This document shows, in pieces, positions 42,317-50,495 of a stretch of 64,000 bases of DNA; position 1 is the stretch's first letter; every line of letters starts with the position of its first letter. The position numbers were made by a program, and so were the translations under genes. The notes beneath the pieces are model-generated. The model was not told where the DNA came from. It worked only from the letters and a program-made list of their open reading frames with translations, and made no database searches. Source of the stretch: Sediminibacterium soli (GTDB taxonomy: Bacteria > Bacteroidota > Bacteroidia > Chitinophagales > Chitinophagaceae); NCBI RefSeq assembly GCF_009939225.1, contig NZ_JAACJR010000008.1:1417377-1481376 (forward strand), written 5' to 3'.

Positions 42317-44326
42317 TTACGCCGGTTCTACCCAGGCATTGTTTTCTTTCAATAAGTTGATCAGTTCGTCAACGGCGATATCGCTGTCGATATTCCGCTT
42401 CATGATATCTTTTCCCTTATACAGGGTTATCTTACCCACCCCGCTGCCTACATAGCCAAAATCCGCATCGGCCATTTCGCCCGGTCCGTTCACAATACAA
42501 CCCATGATGGCGATCTTAACACCCTTGAGGTGATTGGTAACGCTGCGGATCTTTGCAGTGGTTACCTGCAAGTCAAATAAAGTGCGGCCGCAGCTGGGGC
42601 AACTGATGTATTCCGTTTTGGAGATGCGTGTGCGTGTTGCCTGTAGTATGCTGAACGCGGTTGAATTGACGAACTGTTCAACCGTTGTATTGCTGATATA
42701 ATTTCTGCCGCTGGTATCCTGTTTGTTCGATGACTGCTGTTTATAGCTCTCCAGCGTCATGCCCAGGCAGATTCCGTCGCCAAAACCATCCAGCAGTAAG
42801 GCACCGCACTCGGTGGAATAATGGATCAGGTGCTCGTCGGTTGTTTGCCAGCGGCTGTCGCTGATGATCACAACAGGGTTGTTGATGTTCCTGCTGATCA
42901 GCTCCATGAACATGCGACGGATGGCAGGCATGGTATGGGGGTTGGTGCTGCTGAGACAGAGCACCACCGTTGGGTCATTGGCGATCTCGTCAAGCCCGGT
43001 GAAATCATTGATTGCCGTGGCATCGGTAAAGCAATCCATCATCACAAAATTCATTATACTGCTCTTATGCTCTGCCTGCAGGTAACCGGTGATATCGAAT
43101 ATCGGAAAGTGTTTTTCCTTATCTGCTGCCAGCTGCCAGGTGGCGGGATAGCTGATCACTTTCACCGTACCGGGTAAGGCAAAATCCGGCAGGCGGTTTC
43201 CGGTGAAAATATAATCCGCCGCCGCATCGCTGATATTCCATTTATCCGATGGTATATCGTAGGTATAGCCGATGCCTGCAAGATCCGCGGGTGCGATGGA
43301 AGCAAGTTTACTGAGATCGGCCACCGCCACGGGAACCTGCCTGGCGCCGATATTGCCGACGGCAAAACTCTCGCGGCGTTTATATTCGAAGGGACTATAC
43401 GGAACTTTGGCTATCGGGGGAATGGTGTCTGCTGTTTTTGCGCGTGTTGTGTAGCGTTTTACCAGGTCGCGGCAAACAGGTATTTCAAATTCGGGGTCTT
43501 CAGTCAGGCTTACCCGAACCGTGTCGCCGATGCCATCTTCCAGTAAGGTGCCGATACCGGCGGCGCTTTTCACACGGCCATCTTCTCCGTCGCCAGCCTC
43601 CGTTACGCCAAGATGCAGGGGATAGCATTCGCCGAATTCGGCATCCATCTGCTGTATCAGCAAACGGTACGCCTGTACCATTACCTGCGGGTTACTGGCT
43701 TTCATACTGAGCACGATGTTATGGTAACTTTCCGAGCGGGCAATACGCAGGAACTCCATCGCACTTTCCACCATACCCATTGGCGTATCGCCGTAACGGC
43801 TCATGATACGATCGCTGAGCGATCCGTGGTTGGTGCCGATGCGCATGGCGGTGCCATATTCCCGGCAGATCGACACCAACGGGGTAAACCGCTCCCTGAT
43901 ACGCTCTATCTCTTCCAGGTATTCCGCATCGGTATAATCGATCTGCTCAAATTTTTTCTTATCAACATAATTCCCCGGGTTAACCCTTACCTTTTCAACA
44001 ATACGTGCGGCGATTTCTGCCGCATTGGGTGTGAAATGGATATCGGCCACCAGCGGCGTGGTATACCCTCTTTTGCGCAGTTCGTTTTTGATAGTAAGCA
44101 GGTTCTCCGCTTCTTTTTTACTGGGCGCTGTAATACGCACCAGTTCTGCTCCCGCCTCGATACAACGGATGCTCTGTTCAACTGTTCCGATGGTATCCAT
44201 CGTATCGGTTGTTGTCATGGTCTGCAGGCGGATGGGATGCAAATTGCCCAGCAGCAGGTCACCGACCCCTACTTCTCTGGTCTGTAAACGACTGTATCGG
44301 GTGAGGGAAGGACAATAAAGTTGCAT
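42317..44326 (-). CDS. ispG: 4-hydroxy-3-methylbut-2-enyl diphosphate synthase IspG, long form
   Basis: The 669-residue protein is the long form with an insert between the TIM barrel and the iron-sulfur domain, common in Bacteroidota and plants. It opens YCPSLTRYSRLQTREV, has IRLQTMTTTDTMDT, and the cluster-binding C-terminal part with SCPSCGRTLFDL and MGCIVNGPGEMADADFGYVG. It converts MEcPP to HMBPP in the MEP isoprenoid pathway using a 4Fe-4S cluster. It heads the operon with nadB and the lpxL-like gene. A TAGCTTTG box ends four bases before its ATG. Confidence 0.96.
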   Translation of the reverse strand: MQLYCPSLTRYSRLQTREVGVGDLLLGNLHPIRLQTMTTTDTMDTIGTVEQSIRCIEAGAELVRITAPSKKEAENLLTIKNELRKRGYTTPLVADIHFTPNAAEIAARIVEKVRVNPGNYVDKKKFEQIDYTDAEYLEEIERIRERFTPLVSICREYGTAMRIGTNHGSLSDRIMSRYGDTPMGMVESAMEFLRIARSESYHNIVLSMKASNPQVMVQAYRLLIQQMDAEFGECYPLHLGVTEAGDGEDGRVKSAAGIGTLLEDGIGDTVRVSLTEDPEFEIPVCRDLVKRYTTRAKTADTIPPIAKVPYSPFEYKRRESFAVGNIGARQVPVAVADLSKLASIAPADLAGIGYTYDIPSDKWNISDAAADYIFTGNRLPDFALPGTVKVISYPATWQLAADKEKHFPIFDITGYLQAEHKSSIMNFVMMDCFTDATAINDFTGLDEIANDPTVVLCLSSTNPHTMPAIRRMFMELISRNINNPVVIISDSRWQTTDEHLIHYSTECGALLLDGFGDGICLGMTLESYKQQSSNKQDTSGRNYISNTTVEQFVNSTAFSILQATRTRISKTEYISCPSCGRTLFDLQVTTAKIRSVTNHLKGVKIAIMGCIVNGPGEMADADFGYVGSGVGKITLYKGKDIMKRNIDSDIAVDELINLLKENNAWVEPA

Positions 44327-44330
44327 GCCG

Positions 44331-44338
44331 CAAAGCTA
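44331..44338 (-). promoter_or_regulatory. -7 box TAGCTTTG four bases before ispG ATG
   Basis: TAGCTTTG on the minus strand matches TAnnTTTG and ends four bases before ATG 44326, the same geometry as at 14405. A leaderless ispG mRNA is predicted. Confidence 0.5.
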
Positions 44339-44466
44339 ATGAATATCGAACAGAGGAATGCCGAATATAGGGTGGGAAACCGGCGGCTTTTTCCTCGAAA
44401 AACACGACTGCTTCCGCCCTGTGGTGATCGCCATGCTGAAACAGCGCGCCATGCGTCGATGAACGA

Positions 44467-45303
44467 TTATTTTTTACCCTCGAAAAATCCCTGTTCTTTC
44501 AGTACGGACCGGAGAATGCCGAGGCGTATGGGTATCATATCCGCAGAATGCGGGCCTTCGACATTGAGCACAAAGAAATACGGATGTTTGTTTTCCTCTA
44601 TCCAGCCAACCACCCAGCCAAGGGCGTTGCCGTTCTCGCGGAAACCCCACCCGGTTTTGTAGCTGAGCTGGTAATTGGCGTTGTTTTCCTGCAGCATCAC
44701 TTTTTTAACAATATCCTGTGTACGTTTCTGGAAAGGGAGCTGACCGAAATACAGTCTTTTTGCCAGACCCATTTCCTCGTCGGGGGTCAGTTTCAGGGTG
44801 TTGTCGAGCCAGAAAGAATCGATACGCGCGCCAATTGTATGGTTACCGTATTTCAGGCTGTCCAGCCAGCGCTGCATGGTATCGCGGCCAATGCGCCTGG
44901 CCACTTCCTGGTAATAGGGAACGGCCGAGGCTTTGAAAGCTTCTTCCATCGTAAGATCCTTATTCCAGGATACGGCCGTGTCTCCATTGGGGAAACGGCG
45001 GACAACACCATCCCATCTGATCTGCATTTTCTCATCGGCGATACGGCCGGTTTCTATACCGATCAGGGAGTTCACGATCTTGAATGTGGATGCGGGCAGG
45101 TAAGCCGAATCCCTGAAACGGGATAGGTTGTACATCAGGAATTCGCCTGTGCCGTTGTTATACAATCCGAAGGTTCCCGTTACATGGTGCGCATCAAAAT
45201 ATTTCTTCAGCGAATCATCCGTCTTCACATTATTCGGCGAACAGGAAATAATGACAAGGCACACACTTATGATAACGGCTGCTACTGATACATTTTTTTT
45301 CAT
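44467..45303 (-). CDS. Class D (OXA-type) beta-lactamase lipoprotein
   Basis: The 278-residue protein has a lipoprotein signal with lipobox VIISC (Cys 21). Class D motifs are complete: nucleophile S72-T-F-K75 in PASTFKIVNS, SAV at 126-128, YGN at 152-154, Trp 165 in FWLDN, and KTG at 216-218 in YKTGWGF. It should acylate and hydrolyse beta-lactams in the periplasm. It follows kbl by 32 bp, so they may share a transcript. No mobile element adjoins it, which suggests an intrinsic chromosomal enzyme. Confidence 0.93.
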   Translation of the reverse strand: MKKNVSVAAVIISVCLVIISCSPNNVKTDDSLKKYFDAHHVTGTFGLYNNGTGEFLMYNLSRFRDSAYLPASTFKIVNSLIGIETGRIADEKMQIRWDGVVRRFPNGDTAVSWNKDLTMEEAFKASAVPYYQEVARRIGRDTMQRWLDSLKYGNHTIGARIDSFWLDNTLKLTPDEEMGLAKRLYFGQLPFQKRTQDIVKKVMLQENNANYQLSYKTGWGFRENGNALGWVVGWIEENKHPYFFVLNVEGPHSADMIPIRLGILRSVLKEQGFFEGKK

Positions 45304-45335
45304 TCCTGTCCGGATTATTGGTTCTTGGTTACTGA

Positions 45336-46529
45336 TTATGCATTCTTCAATACGCCCAGTTCCTTACCTGTTTTGGTAAAGGCGGCAATAGCTTTGTCCA
45401 GGTGTTCCTGTTCATGCGCTGCGCTCAGTTGCACGCGTATCCGGGCAAGCCCCTTGGGCACTACGGGGAAGAAGAAACCGATTACATATACGCCTTCGTC
45501 AAGCAGTTTTGCGGCAAAATTCTGTGCCACCACGGCATCGTAGAGCATAATGGGAACGATGGGATGATCGCCGGGTTTGATATCAAAACCCGCTTCGGTC
45601 ATTTTGCTGCGGAAATAACTGGTATTGTACTCGAGTTTATCGCGCAGCTGGGTGGTCTCCGTCAGCATATCCAGCACCGCTATGGAAGCGCCCACGATAC
45701 TGGGGGCCACCGTGTTGGAGAAAAGATAAGGGCGGCTTCGCTGCCGCAGTATTTCAATGATCTCCCTGCGCCCCGAGGTAAAGCCCCCGCTTGCGCCACC
45801 AAGGGCTTTGCCCAGGGTGCCTGTGATAATATCGATCCTGCCCATTACATTACGGTATTCGTGGGTACCGCGACCTGTTTTTCCTAGGAACCCGGAAGAA
45901 TGGCATTCATCGATCATCACGATCGCGTCGTATTTATCGGCCAGATCGCAGATCTTATCGAGCTGCGCTATCGTTCCGTCCATGCTGAACGAGCCATCGG
46001 TAACGATGATGCGGCTTCTGCAGCCTGCCGCTTCTTTCAGTTTGACCTCCAGGTCGCCCATATTGTTGTGTTCGTAGCGAAAGCGCTGCGCCTTGCACAA
46101 ACGCACCCCGTCGATGATGGAGGCGTGGTTGAGTGCGTCGGAAATGATGGCATCTTCTTCGCCAAACAAGGGTTCAAACACACCGCCGTTTGCATCAAAC
46201 GCAGCGGCGTAGAGGATCGTGTCCTCTGTTCCGAGAAACTGCGCGATCTTTTGCTCGAGTTCTTTGTGAATATCCTGCGTACCGCAGATAAAACGCACAC
46301 TGCTCATACCGTATCCATGCGTATCGATTGCCTTATGCGCGGCTTCGATGACCCTGGGATGAGAGGAAAGCCCGAGATAATTGTTCGCACAGAAATTCAG
46401 CACCTGTTTTCCGTTTACGGTGATTTCCGGTCCCTGTTCGCTGGTAATGATCCGCTCTTTCTTGAACAGTCCGGCTTTTTCTATTTCGGCCAGCTCTTCG
46501 CGAATGCGGGTAACAAATTTCTCATTCAT
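45336..46529 (-). CDS. kbl: Glycine C-acetyltransferase (2-amino-3-ketobutyrate CoA ligase)
   Basis: The 397-residue PLP enzyme of the alpha-oxoamine synthase family has NFCANNYLGLSSHPRV, SSVRFICGTQDIHKELE and the PLP lysine in GTLGKALGGASGG, all characteristic of Kbl. It cleaves 2-amino-3-ketobutyrate with CoA to glycine and acetyl-CoA in threonine breakdown. No threonine dehydrogenase gene is in the window. It has its own -7 box at 46550 and lies between the two-component regulator and the beta-lactamase gene. Confidence 0.95.
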   Translation of the reverse strand: MNEKFVTRIREELAEIEKAGLFKKERIITSEQGPEITVNGKQVLNFCANNYLGLSSHPRVIEAAHKAIDTHGYGMSSVRFICGTQDIHKELEQKIAQFLGTEDTILYAAAFDANGGVFEPLFGEEDAIISDALNHASIIDGVRLCKAQRFRYEHNNMGDLEVKLKEAAGCRSRIIVTDGSFSMDGTIAQLDKICDLADKYDAIVMIDECHSSGFLGKTGRGTHEYRNVMGRIDIITGTLGKALGGASGGFTSGRREIIEILRQRSRPYLFSNTVAPSIVGASIAVLDMLTETTQLRDKLEYNTSYFRSKMTEAGFDIKPGDHPIVPIMLYDAVVAQNFAAKLLDEGVYVIGFFFPVVPKGLARIRVQLSAAHEQEHLDKAIAAFTKTGKELGVLKNA

Positions 46530-46549
46530 GGATGCATGGTTTGGGAAGG

Positions 46550-46557
46550 CAAAGGTA
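46550..46557 (-). promoter_or_regulatory. -7 box TACCTTTG for kbl
   Basis: TACCTTTG on the minus strand matches TAnnTTTG and lies 20 bp before ATG 46529, so kbl can be expressed without the upstream regulator genes. Confidence 0.55.
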
Positions 46558-46606
46558 ATGGAATAAGTATGACCGGTTACCGAATTTCGGAGCTGCGGAC
46601 CACGGG

Positions 46607-47293
46607 CTATGCCGTTACAAAACGGTAGCCTACGCCTTTGATGGTGATGATTTCGAGAGAGCCATCGTCTTTGAGGTAGCCGCGTATCTTGGTAATATAC
46701 ACATCCAGGTTACGGCTGTTGAAGAAGGAATCGTTGCCCCAGATATGATTGAGGAGGTCGCGGCGGTCGATAACGCTGTCGCGATTCTGGAAAAGGTATT
46801 TGAGCAGTTCACTCTCGCGGTAAGAAAGTTTTTTTTCTTCCCTGCCCGACGATAATACCTGTTTATTCAGGTGAAACTGGTATTTGCCAAGGGTTATCGT
46901 ATCGCCTGTTAAAGCAACCGGTATTTCTTTTTTCACGCGCACTGCGTTCTCGATACGAACGATCAGTTCTTCCATGCTGAACGGCTTGCGTATGTAATCG
47001 TTGCCCCCGATACGGAAGCCATGCACCACATCGTCTGTCTGTGTTTTTGCCGTCAGGAAGATCAGGGGCACATCGTTGTTGAGCCGGCGTATCTCTTCCG
47101 CAATTTCAAAGCCGCTTTTGTTGGGCAGCATTACATCGAGCACACATATATCGGGTTGTTCGTCCTCGAAAGTGCGCACCACATCCGCGCCGTCGCTCTC
47201 CATGACCACTTCAAAACCCCGGGTTTCCAGGGTTTCTTTAACGATCTTTCCGAGAAACAATTCGTCCTCTACGTACAGCACTTTGATGCTCAT
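46607..47293 (-). CDS. OmpR/PhoB-type response regulator
   Basis: The 228-residue protein has a receiver domain (about 3-118; YVEDE acidic pocket, phospho-acceptor Asp in CVLDVMLPNKSG, RKPFSMEE lysine) and a C-terminal winged-helix DNA-binding domain (about 130-226; LSYRESELLKYLFQN and GVGYRF). It resembles the RprY type of Bacteroidota, although that name is not certain. OmpR-type regulators bind direct repeats spaced about 10-11 bp, as found at 49097 and 60849. It overlaps its kinase gene by 4 bp. Confidence 0.95.
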   Translation of the reverse strand: MSIKVLYVEDELFLGKIVKETLETRGFEVVMESDGADVVRTFEDEQPDICVLDVMLPNKSGFEIAEEIRRLNNDVPLIFLTAKTQTDDVVHGFRIGGNDYIRKPFSMEELIVRIENAVRVKKEIPVALTGDTITLGKYQFHLNKQVLSSGREEKKLSYRESELLKYLFQNRDSVIDRRDLLNHIWGNDSFFNSRNLDVYITKIRGYLKDDGSLEIITIKGVGYRFVTA

Positions 47294-49047
47294 GCAATTG
47301 GAAATTTCACTGTGAATGTGCTTCCTTTCCCCTCTTCGCCCGTTACCGAAATGGACCCTCCGTGTTTCTCCACCACATGGGCCACATAGCTCAGGCCCAG
47401 GCCGTAGCCCCTGGTATTATGGTGGTTGCCCGCGGGTACCCGGAAGAATTTATCAAACACCTTATCCCGGAAAGCGGCGGGTATGCCCATGCCCTTATCC
47501 GAAACCGATAATACAACCGTGTCGGTATCGCGCTTCAGTACCAGTTTGATCTCGGGGTTTCCGGGACTGTACTTTATGGCGTTGTCCAGCAGGTTATAGA
47601 TCACACTGGTGATGTGCAGCCTGTCGGCATTGATGGTGAAATAGCTGCCCTGTATTTCCATATCCAGTTTTGCCTGGTGTTTCTCGAACTGGAGACGCAT
47701 GGTATTGCGCACTTCCCTTACCAGCTCCTCCAGGTCAAAATGCTCCTTCTTCATTTCCAGTTCGCGGTTTTCGAAGAGCGAAAGTTTCAGCACTTTATCT
47801 ACCAGCAAACCCAGTCTCTGCAGTTCAGCAGCTGAAATATCAAGGTATTCTTTTGTGCGTTCCGGATTGTGTATACCGCCGAAATTGCGCAATGCCTCCA
47901 CAGCCACGCTCACCGTGGCGATCGGTGTTTTCAGTTCATGCGTGATATTGCTGATGAAATCGTCTTTCATTTCCGCAAGCCTTCGCTGCTGCGCCAGGTT
48001 GCGGTAGAGAAAAATAAAAGCAACGGATGTAAAGGCCACCAAAAAAACCGAAAACAGTATCTGCGGCGATACTTTTCGGGCAAGAAAAGAAGCCGGGTTT
48101 TCGAATTCTGCCTGGTACCATAAGGGTTTCATAAACCCGACCGATGCGGGCCTGGTACCAAATTGCCCCGCGGCCAGCGTGTCTTTGCGGTGCAGGGAAT
48201 CATCTTTTCCCATATGAATGGTAAAGGAAAGCCGGATATTGTTTTTGCCGAGTTCTTTCCGGTATACAGAATCCACTTTGGCAACAGGAATGCTGTCGTC
48301 CAGTATTTTTCCATTTGTCAGGAACCGCACGAAGGCTTCGCCGGGCTGTTTCAGGTTTACGCGCAGGTCTCCGTTTATAAACCTTCTGTTGCCGCTGTCT
48401 TTACGCTGCGTCACCCATACGCGGCGGTCAACGGGAACAGGCGGTTTCAGGATCAGATTTTTGCCTGCACCCATCTTTTGCATAAAGACGTTGCGGAGCG
48501 AATCGGCGCTGGCACCTCCCCGCACGATGATGTTCACACCCATACGGGAAGACAGCTTGCGCATAACAGCAGAATCATCCATAGCAGATTTGCCATCGGG
48601 CATGATCTGTTTACGCAACGCCAGCTCCAGTTCTTTGGGTAATACACGGTTAACGGACATGCCTGCCCCACGGGGAAACAAGGTATCTGTTTTATCGTTC
48701 ATAACAACCGCTATGCCACCTGCACTGTCTGGCTGCCTTGTACCTGCAGACTGGTTACGCATCTCTCCCGCCACTTCTTTCCTGAAATCGTTCATAAAAC
48801 TGTGCACGAAAATATTCGGGCCTACGGTGGTGCGATAGTAGGGTGTATCTGCCCTGAATTTTTCGGCCTGCAGGTTAAACACCACATCGCGGAAAATATT
48901 GTTGGCTTCTTTTTTCAGTCCTTCCCTTTCTTCTTTATACAAACGGCTTACCCAATACGACTGGAATGCGACAATCAGCAGTATGGCTGCGATCATCAGC
49001 ACGCGGGCCGTCTGTAGTTTGTTTTGAAGGAATGTTGTTTTCTTCAT
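47290..49047 (-). CDS. Membrane sensor histidine kinase, RprX-like
   Basis: The 585-residue kinase has a membrane helix (about 14-36), a periplasmic sensor of about 290 residues, a second helix near 330-350, a HisKA domain (phospho-acceptor in THELKTPIATVS) and HATPase motifs (YNLLDNAIKYS, DKGMGIP, GYGLGLSYV). No HAMP domain is obvious. It should sense an envelope signal and phosphorylate the regulator encoded 4 bp inside its end. ATG 49047 is preferred to the five-codon longer frame. Its promoter faces the repeats shared with the GLPGLI gene, so autoregulation is likely. Confidence 0.94.
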   Translation of the reverse strand: MKKTTFLQNKLQTARVLMIAAILLIVAFQSYWVSRLYKEEREGLKKEANNIFRDVVFNLQAEKFRADTPYYRTTVGPNIFVHSFMNDFRKEVAGEMRNQSAGTRQPDSAGGIAVVMNDKTDTLFPRGAGMSVNRVLPKELELALRKQIMPDGKSAMDDSAVMRKLSSRMGVNIIVRGGASADSLRNVFMQKMGAGKNLILKPPVPVDRRVWVTQRKDSGNRRFINGDLRVNLKQPGEAFVRFLTNGKILDDSIPVAKVDSVYRKELGKNNIRLSFTIHMGKDDSLHRKDTLAAGQFGTRPASVGFMKPLWYQAEFENPASFLARKVSPQILFSVFLVAFTSVAFIFLYRNLAQQRRLAEMKDDFISNITHELKTPIATVSVAVEALRNFGGIHNPERTKEYLDISAAELQRLGLLVDKVLKLSLFENRELEMKKEHFDLEELVREVRNTMRLQFEKHQAKLDMEIQGSYFTINADRLHITSVIYNLLDNAIKYSPGNPEIKLVLKRDTDTVVLSVSDKGMGIPAAFRDKVFDKFFRVPAGNHHNTRGYGLGLSYVAHVVEKHGGSISVTGEEGKGSTFTVKFPIA

Positions 49048-49059
49048 GAATCGATGAGT

Positions 49060-49067
49060 CAAATATA
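49060..49067 (-). promoter_or_regulatory. -7 box TATATTTG of the kinase-regulator operon
   Basis: TATATTTG on the minus strand matches TAnnTTTG and lies 12 bp before ATG 49047. The TTAACC repeats begin about 30 bp upstream of it. A CCCCGC/GCGGGG hairpin (49068-49082) lies between. Confidence 0.5.
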
Positions 49068-49096
49068 CCCCGCGATGCGGGGCGCCCTGGTTTTTA

Positions 49097-49133
49097 TTAA
49101 CCTAAATTAACCTTTGTGCAAGAATGCTTAACA
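49097..49133 (+). promoter_or_regulatory. Triple TTAAC(C/A) direct repeat upstream of GLPGLI gene
   Basis: TTAACC at 49097, TTAACC at 49107 and TTAACA at 49128 are direct repeats with starts 10 and 21 bp apart, all on the same face of the helix. They precede the -7 box at 49144. The same three repeats with the same spacings precede the TonB-type gene at 60849-60885. Spacing fits tandem binding of an OmpR-family regulator, encoded by the divergent operon. Confidence 0.7.
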
Positions 49134-49143
49134 CAGGGCTGGA

Positions 49144-49151
49144 TAGTTTTG
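49144..49151 (+). promoter_or_regulatory. -7 box TAGTTTTG of the GLPGLI gene
   Basis: TAGTTTTG matches TAnnTTTG and starts 27 bp before ATG 49171. The third TTAAC repeat ends 10 bp upstream, overlapping the -33 region, which is typical of activator sites. Confidence 0.55.
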
Positions 49152-49170
49152 GCTCATCAAACCGACACAA

Positions 49171-49995
49171 ATGAAACGAGTATTTATTATGGTGCTTGCC
49201 CTGCTTGGCGGTTCCGGGTTATATGCACAGATCAAGGAAGGGACCATCGTCTACGAACGCCGGATCAACATGCACCGTACGATACAGAATGAACAGATGA
49301 GGGCTATGATACCTGAGTTCCGCACCAGCAAACACATGCTGTTGTTCAGCGACAGTGTATCCGTCTACAAACTGGTTCCTGAAGACGAGGCGCCGGATCC
49401 CTTTGCAGGTGGGGGCGGCGGTGTCAGGATGATCATGCGCGGCGCGGCCGATGGCGGCGATCTGTACAAGAATTTCTCGCAGGCAAAATCGGTGCAGACT
49501 TCCGAACTGGCGGGCAAAAACTACCTGATCGTTGATTCTATACGTCAGCAGCCCTGGAAATTGTATCCGGAAACCAAACAGGTATTGGGTCATACCTGTC
49601 GTAAAGCGGTCAGAAAAATGCCGGCGCCGGTTGCCGCTATGCGCACCATCAGCATGGTCAACGGTGTACAGCGCGACTCCGGCAGCGCGCCCGCTGTACC
49701 GGCCGCACGCGAAGTGGAGGTTATTGCCTGGTATGCCGATAATATTATAACACCCGCAGGCCCCGAAGGTTATGGCCAATTACCGGGTGCTATTTTGCAG
49801 CTTGATTTTGACAACGGACAAAATGTAATTACCGCTGTTGAGATCAGGGAAAAAGTTGATCAGAAAGAATTAAAAGAACCCCGGAAAGGAAAAATTGTTA
49901 CACAGGCAGCCTACCGGCAATTGATGCAGGATCTGATGAATACACAAATGCAGTCAATGCCCGGTGGTGGAATGAGAATGAGGTTTGGGAATTAG
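49171..49995 (+). CDS. GLPGLI family protein
   Basis: The 274-residue protein has a signal peptide (about 1-19, ending LYAQ). Family features are the opening KEGTIVYERRINM, LLFSDSVSVYKLV, WKLYPETKQVLGHTCRKA, and the namesake loop AWYADNI...GPEGYGQLPGAILQL, where GLPGLI reads QLPGAIL. GLPGLI proteins are envelope proteins of unknown function usually encoded beside TonB-type outer-membrane barrels. Here the likely partner is 8.8 kb away (57993-60800) and shares its promoter architecture. The C-terminus is Met-rich. Confidence 0.9.
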   Translation: MKRVFIMVLALLGGSGLYAQIKEGTIVYERRINMHRTIQNEQMRAMIPEFRTSKHMLLFSDSVSVYKLVPEDEAPDPFAGGGGGVRMIMRGAADGGDLYKNFSQAKSVQTSELAGKNYLIVDSIRQQPWKLYPETKQVLGHTCRKAVRKMPAPVAAMRTISMVNGVQRDSGSAPAVPAAREVEVIAWYADNIITPAGPEGYGQLPGAILQLDFDNGQNVITAVEIREKVDQKELKEPRKGKIVTQAAYRQLMQDLMNTQMQSMPGGGMRMRFGN

Positions 49996-50495
49996 TTGAA
50001 ACGTAATTCAATACTATCTGCCCGGTAGGAGCAGAACGCGATACCCAGCGAAAAAATACCGGCAATATTACCCGGTATCGCATCAATGCGCCGGGTGGGT
50101 CTTCTATAGACAACTACGAACAGGTTTATTTACCCCTACATCAGGAAATATGCGGTGGCCACACTTTCACCTGCATTAACGTCTATTTATTGCACAGATT
50201 CCTCCCATTTCCTCGGCCTGTTCCGGAAAAGCAGATATATATCAACAAATTATTATTAAAGCATTTATTTTTTAAAATTTTGTTATAAATTCTGTTAATT
50301 TAGGTGAATATTGATTTGAAATAGGTGTATACAAATTCCTGATCGGTTAATAAATGCTTACCCAACCCAATCAATTATGAAATCGGCTGCTTATATGTCG
50401 GAGAATTCATCATTGTGGAACATACCCTACGCGCGTCCCTATTTATATCCTCATACAGCCATACAGGCTTTCTTTTAACCAAAAATCAATCTTTC
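49996..50495. other. 500-bp leader region before susC
   Basis: ATACCGG and CCGGTAT (near 50057-50079) form a weak 7-bp hairpin behind the GLPGLI gene. The region 50230-50340 is AT-rich and holds TAATTTAG (50296-50303), a near -7 box. If used, the susC leader would be about 185 nt long, with room for post-transcriptional control. The only coding signal seen is the 33-codon ORF at 50377-50478. Confidence 0.45.
50377..50478 (+). CDS. Possible 33-residue leader ORF before susC
   Basis: ATG 50377 opens a 33-codon frame ending at TAA 50476-50478, 17 bp before the susC start. Seven of 33 residues are aromatic (Tyr, Trp, Phe) and three are Pro. There is no known family. It may be a chance ORF, or a translated leader that influences susC expression. 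Confidence 0.25.
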   Translation: MKSAAYMSENSSLWNIPYARPYLYPHTAIQAFF

